A stretch of 37,540 bases of DNA from an uncultured Prevotella sp. GTDB lineage: Bacteria > Bacteroidota > Bacteroidia > Bacteroidales > Bacteroidaceae. The stretch lies in NCBI GenBank assembly GCA_946186945.1, contig CAMHPC010000010.1, forward strand, positions 1 to 37,540. Reading direction: 5' to 3'. Shown here piece by piece: positions 26,326 to 36,198 of the stretch. Both the position numbers and the translations under genes were made by a program. Below the pieces are notes generated by a model. That model saw only the letters and a list, made by a program, of their open reading frames with translations. It did no database searches and had not been told where the DNA came from. Each line of letters opens with the position of its first letter. Position 1 is the first letter of the stretch.

Positions 26326-26832
26326 ATGACAAAAAAGATTTTCCTGGTGCTCGCAGTAGCACTCCTGACTTGCACCCTCGATGCAAGTGCACAGACACGC
26401 GGCGTGATCAAGCGCACCAACGACGGTTTCGTGGCATTGCGCGCCGAGCCCACCGTATACAGCACCATGCTGCGTAAGTTGCATGCCGGCGATGTGGTAT
26501 ATTACATCTCAGCAGGCAACGGGTGGAGCCGTGTGAAATACTCTCCCAACGGCAAGTGGCAGGGCTTCGTGGCTTCGAGTCTGATACAGCGTGGCGGACG
26601 AGACTACAACCCCTACCGCGACAGCCCCCAACGCCGCTACGGAGTAATAAAAAGCACCAACGACGGATTTGTGGCTCTGCGCAGCGGACCCGATGTGAAC
26701 ACCACCCTGCTGCGCCGTCTGCATGCCGGCGACCAGGTGTACTACATCCACGTAGGCTATGGATGGAGCCGTGTGAGTTTCACTCCCAACGGTCCGTGGC
26801 AGGGCTACGTGGCAACACGTCTGATACGTTAA
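26326..26832 (+). CDS. Exported protein with two tandem bacterial SH3 domains
   Basis: This 168-residue protein has the signal peptide MTKKIFLVLAVALLTCTLDA and SAQ. Two SH3b domains follow, around residues 25-84 and 105-165. Each starts TNDGFVALR and ends in a WQGxVA segment, so they arose by internal duplication. SH3b domains bind cell-wall peptides or other ligands. The start at 26326 is preferred because GGAG (26314-26317) is 8 nt upstream; an ATG at 26320 is too close to it. It lies between the M15 peptidase and TPR genes in one apparent operon. Confidence 0.8.
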   Translation: MTKKIFLVLAVALLTCTLDASAQTRGVIKRTNDGFVALRAEPTVYSTMLRKLHAGDVVYYISAGNGWSRVKYSPNGKWQGFVASSLIQRGGRDYNPYRDSPQRRYGVIKSTNDGFVALRSGPDVNTTLLRRLHAGDQVYYIHVGYGWSRVSFTPNGPWQGYVATRLIR

Positions 26833-26848
26833 ACTCTTTTTACTACTT

Positions 26849-28552
26849 ATGATGAAGAGAATTATATCATTGCGCAGCATAGTGCTCGGCACTATGCTGT
26901 CAATGTCGTGCTGCCTCTGGGCTCAGGAGGCTGACAGTGAGTGGTTCACCAGCGGCAAGAAGGCCTACACAGAGGATGACTACGAACTGGCCAAGAGCAT
27001 GTTTGACCGTGAACTGCAGCGCGACAAGACCAACGGCATGGCATGGCTGTACCTGGCCGCAGTGTACCGCGACACACAAGAGACCGACTCGATAATATAT
27101 GCCGCCAACCAAGCCATAAGATACCTACCCAAGGAGAAGGGCGAGGAACTCTCGCAGGCCTATATCATGCGTGGCACCGGTCGTCTGGTCAACGAGGACC
27201 ATGATGGTGCGATAGACGATTTTGAAAGAGCCAAGGAGATGGACCCCTTCCAGTCGGCCTGTTACATGTACGAAGCCTTTGCCCTTGACCAGAAAGGCGA
27301 AAGAGACGAAGCCACCAGGCAACTGCAAGAGATGATAAAGGTGCCAGGCAGCGACAAGTCGGGCGGCATGGGCGTGCTGTCAACACGTCTGATGGAGAGC
27401 GACCCACAGAAGGCTATGGAATATATAGACAAAGCCATAGAACTGGATCGCACCAATGCCGAATACTACGTGCAGCGCGGCAAGTTGAAGATTCAGACGG
27501 GCCAGAAGCAAGAAGGAGTGAACGACATAGTGCATGCTTTTTCTCTGGATGTGAGCAGCAACAACATGGAGGAGGTGAGCAGTCTGGCAGAGGAGGATGA
27601 CATGCGCCAGATGGTGATGGTAGCAATAGAGCGAGAGCGCGTCACACATGGCGACCAGACCGTATGGGAACACCTGCTGGCCGAAGTGTATGAGAAATCT
27701 AATGACGAGACCGAGGCATTACGCCATGCGATACGTGCGGCGCGCATATCTCCCACCCCTCAGTTGCTAATCAAACTGGCCAGACGCCTTGACAGCAACA
27801 ACATGAACGAAGAGGCTACGTTCGTGGCCAGAGAAGCATTTGCCAAGACCGACCATGAGAATGGAGGAAGCGTTTACGAGAATGCCTTCACACAATTGAT
27901 GGATTCTGAGATGAGCGCCTTACATCTGGAACAGGCAGTGGCCGACATGAAGCAATACATAGAGGAAGGAAAAGATACGGATCCTGCAAATACAGTCATA
28001 CTGGCTGTCTGCCAGTACTATGCCGGCCAGAATGAAGATGCTCTTGCCACAATGGAAAATTTGTCGGAAGACTATAAGACAGCAAATGAAGTGTTACTTC
28101 TGAGAGGCAAGATAATGCGCGATTGTGGTATGAGCAACGAGGCTCGTGAGTTGTTTCAGACAGTGGCAGCCGACGAGGACGCCTCACTGTTCATTCGTGT
28201 TCAGGGCTATGCTCTGGCTGGTGACAAGGACAATGCCGGCAAGCTGTATAAGGAATGGTTGGAAGAACATACTCAGGAGGACGACAGCATGTCAGCATCA
28301 GACTATTTCAAGCAGGCCACCATGCTGACCGACCTGGGCGACCGCGCCATGGCAGTGGACTGTCTGCGCCGCTGTATGGAAAATAGCAAGACCATGCGCC
28401 CTCAGATAGAGTTGGATGAGGACTTCAGCCCCTTGCATGGCTACGCTGACTATGAGAAGCTCATAAGCGAATACCGCAAGCGCGATGAGCACGACACCGC
28501 CCCCCTTCGTCAGGTATTGACAGAAGAATGGCCTGAGATGTTTAAAAAATAG
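26849..28552 (+). CDS. Exported TPR-repeat protein
   Basis: This 567-residue protein has the signal peptide MMKRIISLRSIVLGTMLSMS followed by CCLWAQ; the Cys pair could be lipidated but does not form a strong lipobox. The body is built of TPR helices throughout, for example WFTSGKKAYTEDDYELAKSM, YIMRGTGRLVNEDHDGAIDD and AEYYVQRGKLKIQTGQ. TPR proteins are scaffolds for protein contacts, and in Bacteroidota many are envelope-associated. It starts 16 nt after the SH3 gene. Function unknown. The exopolysaccharide genes begin about 100 nt later. Confidence 0.8.
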   Translation: MMKRIISLRSIVLGTMLSMSCCLWAQEADSEWFTSGKKAYTEDDYELAKSMFDRELQRDKTNGMAWLYLAAVYRDTQETDSIIYAANQAIRYLPKEKGEELSQAYIMRGTGRLVNEDHDGAIDDFERAKEMDPFQSACYMYEAFALDQKGERDEATRQLQEMIKVPGSDKSGGMGVLSTRLMESDPQKAMEYIDKAIELDRTNAEYYVQRGKLKIQTGQKQEGVNDIVHAFSLDVSSNNMEEVSSLAEEDDMRQMVMVAIERERVTHGDQTVWEHLLAEVYEKSNDETEALRHAIRAARISPTPQLLIKLARRLDSNNMNEEATFVAREAFAKTDHENGGSVYENAFTQLMDSEMSALHLEQAVADMKQYIEEGKDTDPANTVILAVCQYYAGQNEDALATMENLSEDYKTANEVLLLRGKIMRDCGMSNEARELFQTVAADEDASLFIRVQGYALAGDKDNAGKLYKEWLEEHTQEDDSMSASDYFKQATMLTDLGDRAMAVDCLRRCMENSKTMRPQIELDEDFSPLHGYADYEKLISEYRKRDEHDTAPLRQVLTEEWPEMFKK

Positions 28553-28652
28553 AGTCCGTCTGCAACAAAATCATAAAATCTGAGTTATATATAAGATAAT
28601 AACAAGAAAACCACCGTTGACACCAGAAGTGACAATACCATCCACCAGGCTC

Positions 28653-29264
28653 ATGATACGCTATGACGCCATGGGACAGTGGAGCCGTTTTGTGAAACGC
28701 ACAGCCGACATCGTCTTCGCGCTGTGCGGACTCTTGCTGTTGTCGCCGGTCTTCCTCGTCATCATCATAGCACTTCTCTTCCAGCGCAACGGCAATGTGT
28801 TCTTCTCACAAGAACGCATAGGCTATCATGGCAAACCCTTCCGCATATACAAGTTTCGCACCATGAGCAGCGTAGTGGAAGACGAAGGACCGCAACTCAT
28901 AGCCAAGAGTGATGCCGTGAGCAGCACCAGCCTGGAGCGTTTTCTGCGCGAACACCACCTGGACGAGTTGCCGCAACTGTGGAACGTGCTCATAGGCGAC
29001 ATGTCGATGGTGGGTCCGCGCCCCGAGCGCAAATACTTCATCGACCAGATAATGGAGCACACCCACGACTATGTACTGATATACGAGATGCGGCCCGGAC
29101 TGACCTCTGAGGCCACGCTCTACAATGGATATACCGACACCATGGAGAAGATGCTGAAACGTCTGGATATGGACATACGCTACCTGCGGCGCCGCTCGCT
29201 GATATTAGATGCCCATATACTGATACAGACGGTGCTGAGCGTGGTGAGCGGAAAGAAATTTTAA
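28653..29264 (+). CDS. Phosphoglycosyl transferase (priming sugar transferase, PglC/WcaJ C-terminal type)
   Basis: This 203-residue monotopic membrane enzyme moves a sugar-1-phosphate onto undecaprenyl phosphate, the first step of repeat-unit assembly. One hydrophobic segment (about 18-43) is followed by RIGYHGKPFRIYKFRTM, the catalytic Asp104-Glu105 in HHLDELPQLWNVL, and GDMSMVGPRPE. It is the short form, without the four-helix N-terminal region of WcaJ/WbaP. The start is uncertain: ATG at 28653 is used, ATG at 28671 is also possible, and a TTG at 28617 is unlikely. It opens the exopolysaccharide operon, 6 nt before the SLBB gene. The sugar used is not evident. Confidence 0.85.
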   Translation: MIRYDAMGQWSRFVKRTADIVFALCGLLLLSPVFLVIIIALLFQRNGNVFFSQERIGYHGKPFRIYKFRTMSSVVEDEGPQLIAKSDAVSSTSLERFLREHHLDELPQLWNVLIGDMSMVGPRPERKYFIDQIMEHTHDYVLIYEMRPGLTSEATLYNGYTDTMEKMLKRLDMDIRYLRRRSLILDAHILIQTVLSVVSGKKF

Positions 29265-29270
29265 TAAGAC

Positions 29271-31892
29271 ATGAAGAAGAATATCTGTTTCTTATTGCTA
29301 CTGTTGATGATGCCCGTGGCCGTTATGGCACAGTCGTCGATGACCGACGACCAGGTGATAAAATTCGCCGTACGCGAGCACGAGAACGGCACCTCGAGCG
29401 CCCAGATAGTGACCAAACTGATGCAGCGCGGAGTAGACATCACACAATTGCGCCGCGCCCGCAAGAAGATGGAGCGCCTGCAGAAAGAGCAGGGACTGGG
29501 AGCACTGTCGAATGACACCGAGGCCTCAGCCGACCAGCGCACTCGCGTGAACAACGGTACGGGAGCAGCAGGCAGCAGCACCCTGCGCACCGACAATTTC
29601 CGCACCGACAACGCGCCGGAAGGCTATACCAGCCACCGTGTGCGCGAGGGTGTGGTGAACAAGCGCCACACCTATGATGACAACGACGAGGACTTCGTGG
29701 CAATGCGCGACGAACTGGATGAGTTTATGCCCACCGACACTGCCACTATGTACAAAAACCTTCTGAAACAGATGGAGAAAGAGAAGCGTCAGGTGTTCGG
29801 TCGCGACATATTCAACCAGCGTAACCTCTCTTTCGAGCCCAACATGAACATAGCCACGCCAGCCAACTACCGTCTCGGTCCTGGCGATGCCGTGTTTATC
29901 GACATCTACGGAGCCTCACAGAAGACCATACAGTCTACTGTGTCGCCCGACGGCACCGTCACCATAGAAGGCTTCGGTCCGGTGAGTGTGAGCGGACTGA
30001 CCGTAGAGCAGGCCAACGCCCAACTGCGTTCACAATTGGGCAGCCGCTATCAGAGTTCGCAGATACGCCTGACGGTGGGTCAGACCCGCACCATCATGGT
30101 CAACGTGATGGGTGAGGTGAATGCCCCTGGCACCTATACCCTCTCTGCCTTTGCCAGCGTGTTTCATGCCCTGTACATGGCTGGCGGTCCCAACGAACTG
30201 GGAACGTTGCGCAACATCAAGGTGTATCGCAACAATCAGTTGGTGACCACCGTGGATGTATACGACTACATGCTCAACGGCAGGTTGACGGGCAACGTGC
30301 GTCTGGCAGACAACGATGTGATAGTGGTAGGCCCCTACGACTGTCTGGTGGACATCACAGGCAAGGTGAAGCGCCCCATGTGGTATGAGATGCGCAAGAA
30401 CGAGAGCCTCGCCACCCTGCTGCGCTATGCCGGCGGCTTCACCGGTGACGCCTACAAGAACAGCATACGTGTGGTGCGCAAGACAGGTCGCCAGTTCTCT
30501 GTGTACAACGTGGGTGAGTTTGACATGAACACCTTTGTCATGAGCGACGAAGACTCGGTATCTGTAGACAGTATCATCCAGCGCTTCGAGAACATGGTAG
30601 AGATAAAAGGTGCCGTATTCCGCCCCGGCATGTATCAGGTGGGCGGCGACATCACCAGCGTGCACTCACTCATACAGAACAGTGAGGGACTGACTGAGGA
30701 GGCATTCACCGCGCATGCCGTGATGCACCGCATGCGTGCCGACCGCACATTGGAGGTGATACCCGTGGATGTGCAAGGCATACTGGAAGGCAGAGTGGCA
30801 GACATACCCCTGCGCCCCAACGATGTGCTCTTCATACCCACACGCAGCGACATGCAACGCGAACAGACACTCACCATACACGGCGAGGTGCACTACCCCG
30901 GCATATACCGCTATGCACACAATGAGACACTGGAAGACTTCATCCTGCAAGCAGGTGGACTGACCGACCGTGCCTCGTCAGTAAGAGTGGACGTGGCGCG
31001 CCGCATCATCAACCCACAATCTATGGGCAACGACACCATCATCGCACATACCTACTCCTTCGCCCTGAAGGACGGTTTCGTGGTGGACGGCGAACCAGGT
31101 TTCGAACTTCAGCCCTTCGACGAAGTGTACGTGCGCAAGAGTCCCGGCAGTCATGCCCAGCAGAACATAATCGTGGAGGGCGAAGTGATGTTTGCCGGCG
31201 CCTATACCTTAGACCGCAAGAACATGCGCTTGAGCGATGCCATCAAGGCAGCAGGCGGAGTGAACAACCTGGCATACATAGAGGGAGCCCGTCTGATACG
31301 CCGCCCCAATGAGTTTGAGCGCCAGCGCATGGAGAAATACTTAAGCGATGCCCGAGAAAAATTTGAGGATGACATGATGGAGGTAATGCTGAAATCGGGC
31401 AATGCCGCCGGCATAACACAGATGCAGAAGCAAGGGCTGACCAAGGAGCAACTGGAGCGTTACCGTGTGCCCGACACTTACCCTGTGGGTATAGAACTGG
31501 ACAAGGCGCTCTCCAACCCCGGTGGCAGAGAAGACATAGTGCTGCGCGAGGGTGACCGACTGATAGTGCCACAATACAATGGTACGGTAAAGGTGAACGG
31601 CGAGGTGATGTATGCCAATACCGTGGCATACAGAAAGGGCAAGAGCGTGAAATACTATATAGACCAGGCAGGTGGTTTCTCAAGCAAAGCCAAGAAGAGC
31701 CAGACCTATATCATCTATATGAACGGCACCGTGGCAAAGGCAGGACACAATGCCAAGCCTATGCCAGGCTGTGAGATAGTAGTACCGTCGAAGACCATGA
31801 ACAAGACCTCGCTGCAGGAGACACTGAGCATAGCCACAGGCGTGGGCTCGTTTGCCGCCATCATAGCCACACTGGCAAATATTCTAAAGTAA
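29271..31892 (+). CDS. Polysaccharide export protein with six SLBB domains (Wza-like)
   Basis: This 873-residue outer-membrane polysaccharide export protein has the signal peptide MKKNICFLLLLLMMPVAVMA with a signal-peptidase-I-type QSS site and no lipobox Cys. A charged N-terminal stretch (25-190) leads to the poly-export domain (about 199-265, NYRLGPGDAVFIDIYG). Six SLBB repeats follow, starting near residues 272, 359, 442, 532, 632 and 770, each with a V-x-G-x-V-x-x-P-G-like strand and AGG. It ends in a short hydrophobic helix (about 850-873, GVGSFAAIIATLANILK). E. coli Wza is much shorter (about 380 residues), so this is the long Bacteroidota form, which may span more of the periplasm. Confidence 0.88.
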   Translation: MKKNICFLLLLLMMPVAVMAQSSMTDDQVIKFAVREHENGTSSAQIVTKLMQRGVDITQLRRARKKMERLQKEQGLGALSNDTEASADQRTRVNNGTGAAGSSTLRTDNFRTDNAPEGYTSHRVREGVVNKRHTYDDNDEDFVAMRDELDEFMPTDTATMYKNLLKQMEKEKRQVFGRDIFNQRNLSFEPNMNIATPANYRLGPGDAVFIDIYGASQKTIQSTVSPDGTVTIEGFGPVSVSGLTVEQANAQLRSQLGSRYQSSQIRLTVGQTRTIMVNVMGEVNAPGTYTLSAFASVFHALYMAGGPNELGTLRNIKVYRNNQLVTTVDVYDYMLNGRLTGNVRLADNDVIVVGPYDCLVDITGKVKRPMWYEMRKNESLATLLRYAGGFTGDAYKNSIRVVRKTGRQFSVYNVGEFDMNTFVMSDEDSVSVDSIIQRFENMVEIKGAVFRPGMYQVGGDITSVHSLIQNSEGLTEEAFTAHAVMHRMRADRTLEVIPVDVQGILEGRVADIPLRPNDVLFIPTRSDMQREQTLTIHGEVHYPGIYRYAHNETLEDFILQAGGLTDRASSVRVDVARRIINPQSMGNDTIIAHTYSFALKDGFVVDGEPGFELQPFDEVYVRKSPGSHAQQNIIVEGEVMFAGAYTLDRKNMRLSDAIKAAGGVNNLAYIEGARLIRRPNEFERQRMEKYLSDAREKFEDDMMEVMLKSGNAAGITQMQKQGLTKEQLERYRVPDTYPVGIELDKALSNPGGREDIVLREGDRLIVPQYNGTVKVNGEVMYANTVAYRKGKSVKYYIDQAGGFSSKAKKSQTYIIYMNGTVAKAGHNAKPMPGCEIVVPSKTMNKTSLQETLSIATGVGSFAAIIATLANILK

Positions 31893-31907
31893 AGCGATGG
31901 TGGGCAG

Positions 31908-33251
31908 ATGAACATACACTCGCTGTTGGGCAATGACGCACGCACCATACTCATGCGCAAGAACATGCTTGTGTCGCTTGGTGCAAAGATATGGTCAGGC
32001 ATAGTGTTTCTGGCACTGGTGCCCCTCACCCTGCAGTGCATAGGCACATATAGCAACGGTATATGGCTCACCATCAGCAGCATGCTGATATGGATAGACC
32101 ACCTGGACATAGGTCTGGGCAACGGTCTGCGCAACCAACTCGCCACCCATCTGGCACACGGCGACCGCGTGGCAGCACAGCGAGTGGTGACCAGTACCTT
32201 CTTCATGCTCGCCATCATCATCGTGCCGGTGATGCTGCTCACCCTTGTCTTGGTCTATGGCACCGACATGTATGGATTTATGAACGTAGACCCTGCACAG
32301 GAGCCCTCGCTGCGCCATGCAGTGGCAGTGGCGGTGATATTCGTGTGCGGCACATTCATATTCAAGTTTATAGGCAATTTCTATATGGGTCTGCAACTGC
32401 CGGCAGCCAACAATATCATCACCACCACCGGTCACACGCTCACACTGATAGCCACCATAGCGGCATGGCTCATGGGTTGTCACTCATTAGTAGTGATAGC
32501 CGCCATCAACACCTGCTCACCCATGCTGGTATACCTGCTGGCATATCCCTACACCTTCCACCACCGCTACCCCGACCTGCGCCCCACGGCAAAGACATTC
32601 CGCTGGAGCACCACCAAGAGTCTGTTTACCATAGGCGTGAAATTCTTCGTGCTGCAGATAGCCGGCGTGCTGCTGTTTATGACCAGCACCCTGATTATCT
32701 CGCGTCTGTTCTCGCCCGAGATGGTGAACCCCTATCAGATAAGTTACCGCTACTACACGCTGCTCATGATCATCTTCAGCATCATCTGCACCCCCATCTG
32801 GAGTGCCACCACCGATGCCTATGCCCGTGGTGACGAGCAGTGGATACGCGACTGCCGGCGGCGCATGGACCGTGTGATGCTGGGCATGCTCTGTGCCCTG
32901 ACAGCGATGGTAGCCCTCAGCGGTCCCGTATATCACGTGTGGTTGCAGGACCAGATAGAGATGCCCCTGCTGCTCAATGTGCTCATGGCAGTATACCTCT
33001 TCGTGGTGATGTACAGCATGAGTTACAGCAATTTCCTCAATGGCATAGGTGCACTGACCATGCAACTCATCTTCACCTGTGCAGCCGCCATAGCCTTCGT
33101 GCCCCTCACCCTGCTGCTGCACCACCTCACCCACAGCATAAACAGCATAGTGACAGCCATGATAATAGTAAACCTGCCCGGACTGTTAGTGAACCACATA
33201 CAGTTCTACCGCATACTCAATCATAAAGCCACGGGAATATGGAGCAGATAA
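31908..33251 (+). CDS. Wzx-like repeat-unit flippase (MOP superfamily)
   Basis: This 447-residue protein has about 12 hydrophobic helices and no signal peptide. It begins with the usual Wzx-type amphipathic start and KNMLVSLGAKIWSGIVFLAL, then DHLDIGLGNGLRNQLA. It should flip the lipid-linked repeat unit from the cytoplasmic to the periplasmic face. It overlaps the next gene by 13 nt, so the two are translationally linked. A MATE-type drug transporter is much less likely given the neighbours. Confidence 0.8.
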   Translation: MNIHSLLGNDARTILMRKNMLVSLGAKIWSGIVFLALVPLTLQCIGTYSNGIWLTISSMLIWIDHLDIGLGNGLRNQLATHLAHGDRVAAQRVVTSTFFMLAIIIVPVMLLTLVLVYGTDMYGFMNVDPAQEPSLRHAVAVAVIFVCGTFIFKFIGNFYMGLQLPAANNIITTTGHTLTLIATIAAWLMGCHSLVVIAAINTCSPMLVYLLAYPYTFHHRYPDLRPTAKTFRWSTTKSLFTIGVKFFVLQIAGVLLFMTSTLIISRLFSPEMVNPYQISYRYYTLLMIIFSIICTPIWSATTDAYARGDEQWIRDCRRRMDRVMLGMLCALTAMVALSGPVYHVWLQDQIEMPLLLNVLMAVYLFVVMYSMSYSNFLNGIGALTMQLIFTCAAAIAFVPLTLLLHHLTHSINSIVTAMIIVNLPGLLVNHIQFYRILNHKATGIWSR

Positions 33252-34096
33252 GTCATCCCCGCATAGCCATACTCATGGCCACCTACAACGGAGCCCGGTA
33301 TGTGGCAGAACAGATAGAGTCGATACTGCACCAGACCTGTACCGACTGGACGCTCTACATACATGATGACGGCTCTACCGACGACACCCGTATCATCATC
33401 ACCCGCTATGCCGATGCCCACGACAACATAGTGGTGATGAGCCACGAAGGCGGTCACGGAGCCATGGAGAATTTCCTGGGCATGCTACGCACGGTAGAGG
33501 CAGAATACTACCTCTTCTGCGACCAGGACGATGTGTGGAAGCCAGAGAAGGTAGAGCGCGAGATGGCAGAGATGCGAAAGGCAGAGACAGAGACCCCGGA
33601 GATGCCCATTATCATCCACAGCGACCTGAGCGTAGTGGGCAGCAGTCTGCAACCCGTACACCCATCGTTTCTGCGCTACAGCCGTCTGCGCCCCGACTGT
33701 ATACACACCTTCAGTCATGCCGTGGAGCCATTCATCACGGGATGCACCATGCTCTTCAACCGTGCTGCCCGCGATGCCGTGCAGTATCCTGCCACCCACG
33801 CCATCATGCACGATATATGGGTGGCACTATGCACCCTGAGCAAGGGCGGCAGGATAATACTGATAGACGAGCCCTTGGTGCGCTACCGACAGCACGGACA
33901 CAATGCACTGGGAGCACGCGACATACACCACGTCACCCTCGCTTACCGCATGAAACGCATGCGCCATATCATAGACGACAAAAAACATTACTATGCCATG
34001 CTCAGGACACTGGGCTACGGCTCGTGGCTGAAATACCTGAAGAACAAGTTACGGATGATGTACATGGTGCGCAAGCGACGCACCAGTCAATCATGA
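33239..34096 (+). CDS. GT2-family glycosyltransferase
   Basis: This 285-residue cytoplasmic enzyme adds one sugar to the growing lipid-linked repeat unit. The GT-A fold is clear: IAILMATYNGARYVAEQIES (9-28), the nucleotide-sugar site HDDGSTDD (42-49) and the metal motif DQDDVW (95-100). The lack of long hydrophobic helices argues against a synthase type. It resembles the rhamnosyltransferase-like GT2 group, but donor and acceptor cannot be told. It is the only glycosyltransferase of its type in the window. Confidence 0.85.
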   Translation: MEQISHPRIAILMATYNGARYVAEQIESILHQTCTDWTLYIHDDGSTDDTRIIITRYADAHDNIVVMSHEGGHGAMENFLGMLRTVEAEYYLFCDQDDVWKPEKVEREMAEMRKAETETPEMPIIIHSDLSVVGSSLQPVHPSFLRYSRLRPDCIHTFSHAVEPFITGCTMLFNRAARDAVQYPATHAIMHDIWVALCTLSKGGRIILIDEPLVRYRQHGHNALGARDIHHVTLAYRMKRMRHIIDDKKHYYAMLRTLGYGSWLKYLKNKLRMMYMVRKRRTSQS

Positions 34097-34117
34097 CAAC
34101 ATAGCATACAGAACACA

Positions 34118-35209
34118 ATGGAAGAATACAAGAAACGCAAGATAGCAGTCGATTTCTTCAGGCTGCTGAGCATAATCAAGAGAGACAAAAAGAAGATGTT
34201 GCTCTTCTGCGGAGTGGCAGCCGTATTGGGTGTGGCTATAGCCCTCGACACCCCTAAGGAATACACCTCGGGAGTGCTGCTGGCACCCGAGAGCAATGAT
34301 GCCTCGGGGATGAGTGGCAATCTCTCATCGCTCGCCTCTATGGTGGGTATGAAATTCAGCATGGGCGGCGGCGATGACGCCATCTTTCCCGAGATATACC
34401 CCGACCTGATGGAAAGCAACGACTTTAAGGTGAGCCTCTTCCCCATAGAGGTACAAACCATCAAAGGCGACCTGAAGACCACCTATTACGACTATTTAGA
34501 CAAGCACCAGAAGGTGTCGTGGTATGAATATCCTGTAGTATGGTTTCAGGCACTGATGAAGAAGTTGGTATCCGACCCCGTGCCCGATGCACAAGGAGGC
34601 AGCAGCACACCAGAGAAAGCAGACCCCTTCCGTCTGACCAAGCGTCAGGCAGCCATAGCCGACTACATAGGCAAGCACGTGACATGCGCTGTAGACAAGA
34701 AGACCAGTGCCATAAGCATACAGGTGACCGACCGCGACCCACTCATAGCCGCCACCTTGGCAGACTCGGTGAAGGCACGTCTGCAAGCCTTTATCACCGA
34801 CTATCGCACCAATAAGGCGCGCAAGGATCTGGAATACGTGGAAAAATTGTGCAACGAGGCAAAGGCTCAGTATGTGGAGGCTCGCCAGTTGTATGCTGCC
34901 TATTCCGATGCCAACCAGGAACTGATACTGCAGAAATACAAGTCGAAGCAGGAAGACCTGGAGAACGACATGCAGTTGAAGTACAACGCCTATACACAGA
35001 TGATGGAGCAGTTGCAACTCTCACGAGCCAAGGTGCAGGAGCGCACTCCAGCATTTACAGTGATACAGTCGGCATCGGTGCCCTTGAAGCATAGCAGCAA
35101 GTCGAAAGCCTCTACTGTGCTGCGCTGGGTATTCATGGGTTTCATGCTGCGTGTAGTCATCCTGATGTGGAAACGCCGTCGTGAGATATTCCGCGTGGTA
35201 GAAGCATAA
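34118..35209 (+). CDS. Wzz-type chain-length regulator, first copy
   Basis: This 363-residue inner-membrane protein has one helix near each end (about 28-45 and 325-342) and a long periplasmic part with a coiled coil (about 225-320). It fits the Wzz/PCP fold that sets polymer length with Wzy. There is no fused kinase domain and no BY-kinase gene nearby. The block IQVTDRDPLIAATLADSV recurs in nearly the same form in the next gene, so the two are paralogues. The N-terminal helix is preceded by a basic cytoplasmic stretch. Confidence 0.8.
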   Translation: MEEYKKRKIAVDFFRLLSIIKRDKKKMLLFCGVAAVLGVAIALDTPKEYTSGVLLAPESNDASGMSGNLSSLASMVGMKFSMGGGDDAIFPEIYPDLMESNDFKVSLFPIEVQTIKGDLKTTYYDYLDKHQKVSWYEYPVVWFQALMKKLVSDPVPDAQGGSSTPEKADPFRLTKRQAAIADYIGKHVTCAVDKKTSAISIQVTDRDPLIAATLADSVKARLQAFITDYRTNKARKDLEYVEKLCNEAKAQYVEARQLYAAYSDANQELILQKYKSKQEDLENDMQLKYNAYTQMMEQLQLSRAKVQERTPAFTVIQSASVPLKHSSKSKASTVLRWVFMGFMLRVVILMWKRRREIFRVVEA

Positions 35210-35226
35210 GAGCCCTGGGCTGAGAG

Positions 35227-36198
35227 ATGAGTGAGGAGAGTGCATCAAGAGCATGGAGCGCAGCGAGCGTATGCCGCAGCCACTGGCGGGCATACGTGGC
35301 AGCAGTCGTGGCGTCGCTGTTTCTCACCGTCCTGACCGTGAGTTATACCCCCCGCACATACGCCGGATGGGTGACTATCGCCGACGAGAATACGGAGACC
35401 GACCTTATGATAGGTCTGAGCAACGTTCAGGCATGGTTGCGCGGCACAGTGCGTCTGAATCAGGGTATAAAGAACCACGAGGTGTACGTTCACCATATCA
35501 CCTCTCAAGCCTTTGCAGAAGAGATGAGCCGCGTAAAGATAGAGGGCTACGACTGTGACTACGCTCATTACCTGTCAGCGCACCACCGTGTGCCCTGGTG
35601 GGAGAGCATTATGGGAGTGACCGACCTGAGCGAACCAGGAGAGGTGATAAGTCTGATCAGTGACAATATAAAGGCCGATGCAGACGATATGACCAATACC
35701 ATAAAAATACAGGTGACCGACCAAGACCCTGTGGTGGCAGCGATGATGGCAGACAGCGTAAGAGCGAAACTGGAACAATTTATCATCTCTCAGCGCATGT
35801 CCACCGCCGCAGACTATTACAACAGGAAGATACAGGCCAACGAGATAGCCAAGCGCCGTTTCACCGAAGCACAGCAGCAATATGCCGAATATACCGACAG
35901 TCACCAAGACCTGATATCGGGCAAGGAGAGCATAGAAGAGAAGACACTGCAGAGGGAGTATGACGATGCGTTCGCCTCATACAACCAGACTGGTCTGAAG
36001 GTGCTCCGCGCACGCGCACTGACCAACAAGGTGAACAGTCCGTTTGCCGTACTGAAAAATGCCTCGGTCAACTACGACCACGTATCCCCCATATTCTTCG
36101 GTCAACTGATTACATACCTTGCCTTAGCCCTCATCCTCACCACCTGGGCAATACTCTACATGCATAGATACAAGATGAAGAAAGGAGGCAAGGCATGA
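35227..36198 (+). CDS. Wzz-type chain-length regulator, second copy
   Basis: This 323-residue paralogue of the preceding gene has a helix around 24-42 and another around 290-310, with a periplasmic coiled coil between. Shared block: IQVTDQDPVVAAMMADSV. It lacks the long Gly/Ser-containing stretch of the first copy (around residues 55-85 there). It starts 17 nt after the first copy, and its TGA overlaps the ATG of the Wzy gene by 4 nt (ATGA). The two Wzz proteins may form a hetero-oligomer or give two length classes. Confidence 0.8.
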   Translation: MSEESASRAWSAASVCRSHWRAYVAAVVASLFLTVLTVSYTPRTYAGWVTIADENTETDLMIGLSNVQAWLRGTVRLNQGIKNHEVYVHHITSQAFAEEMSRVKIEGYDCDYAHYLSAHHRVPWWESIMGVTDLSEPGEVISLISDNIKADADDMTNTIKIQVTDQDPVVAAMMADSVRAKLEQFIISQRMSTAADYYNRKIQANEIAKRRFTEAQQQYAEYTDSHQDLISGKESIEEKTLQREYDDAFASYNQTGLKVLRARALTNKVNSPFAVLKNASVNYDHVSPIFFGQLITYLALALILTTWAILYMHRYKMKKGGKA

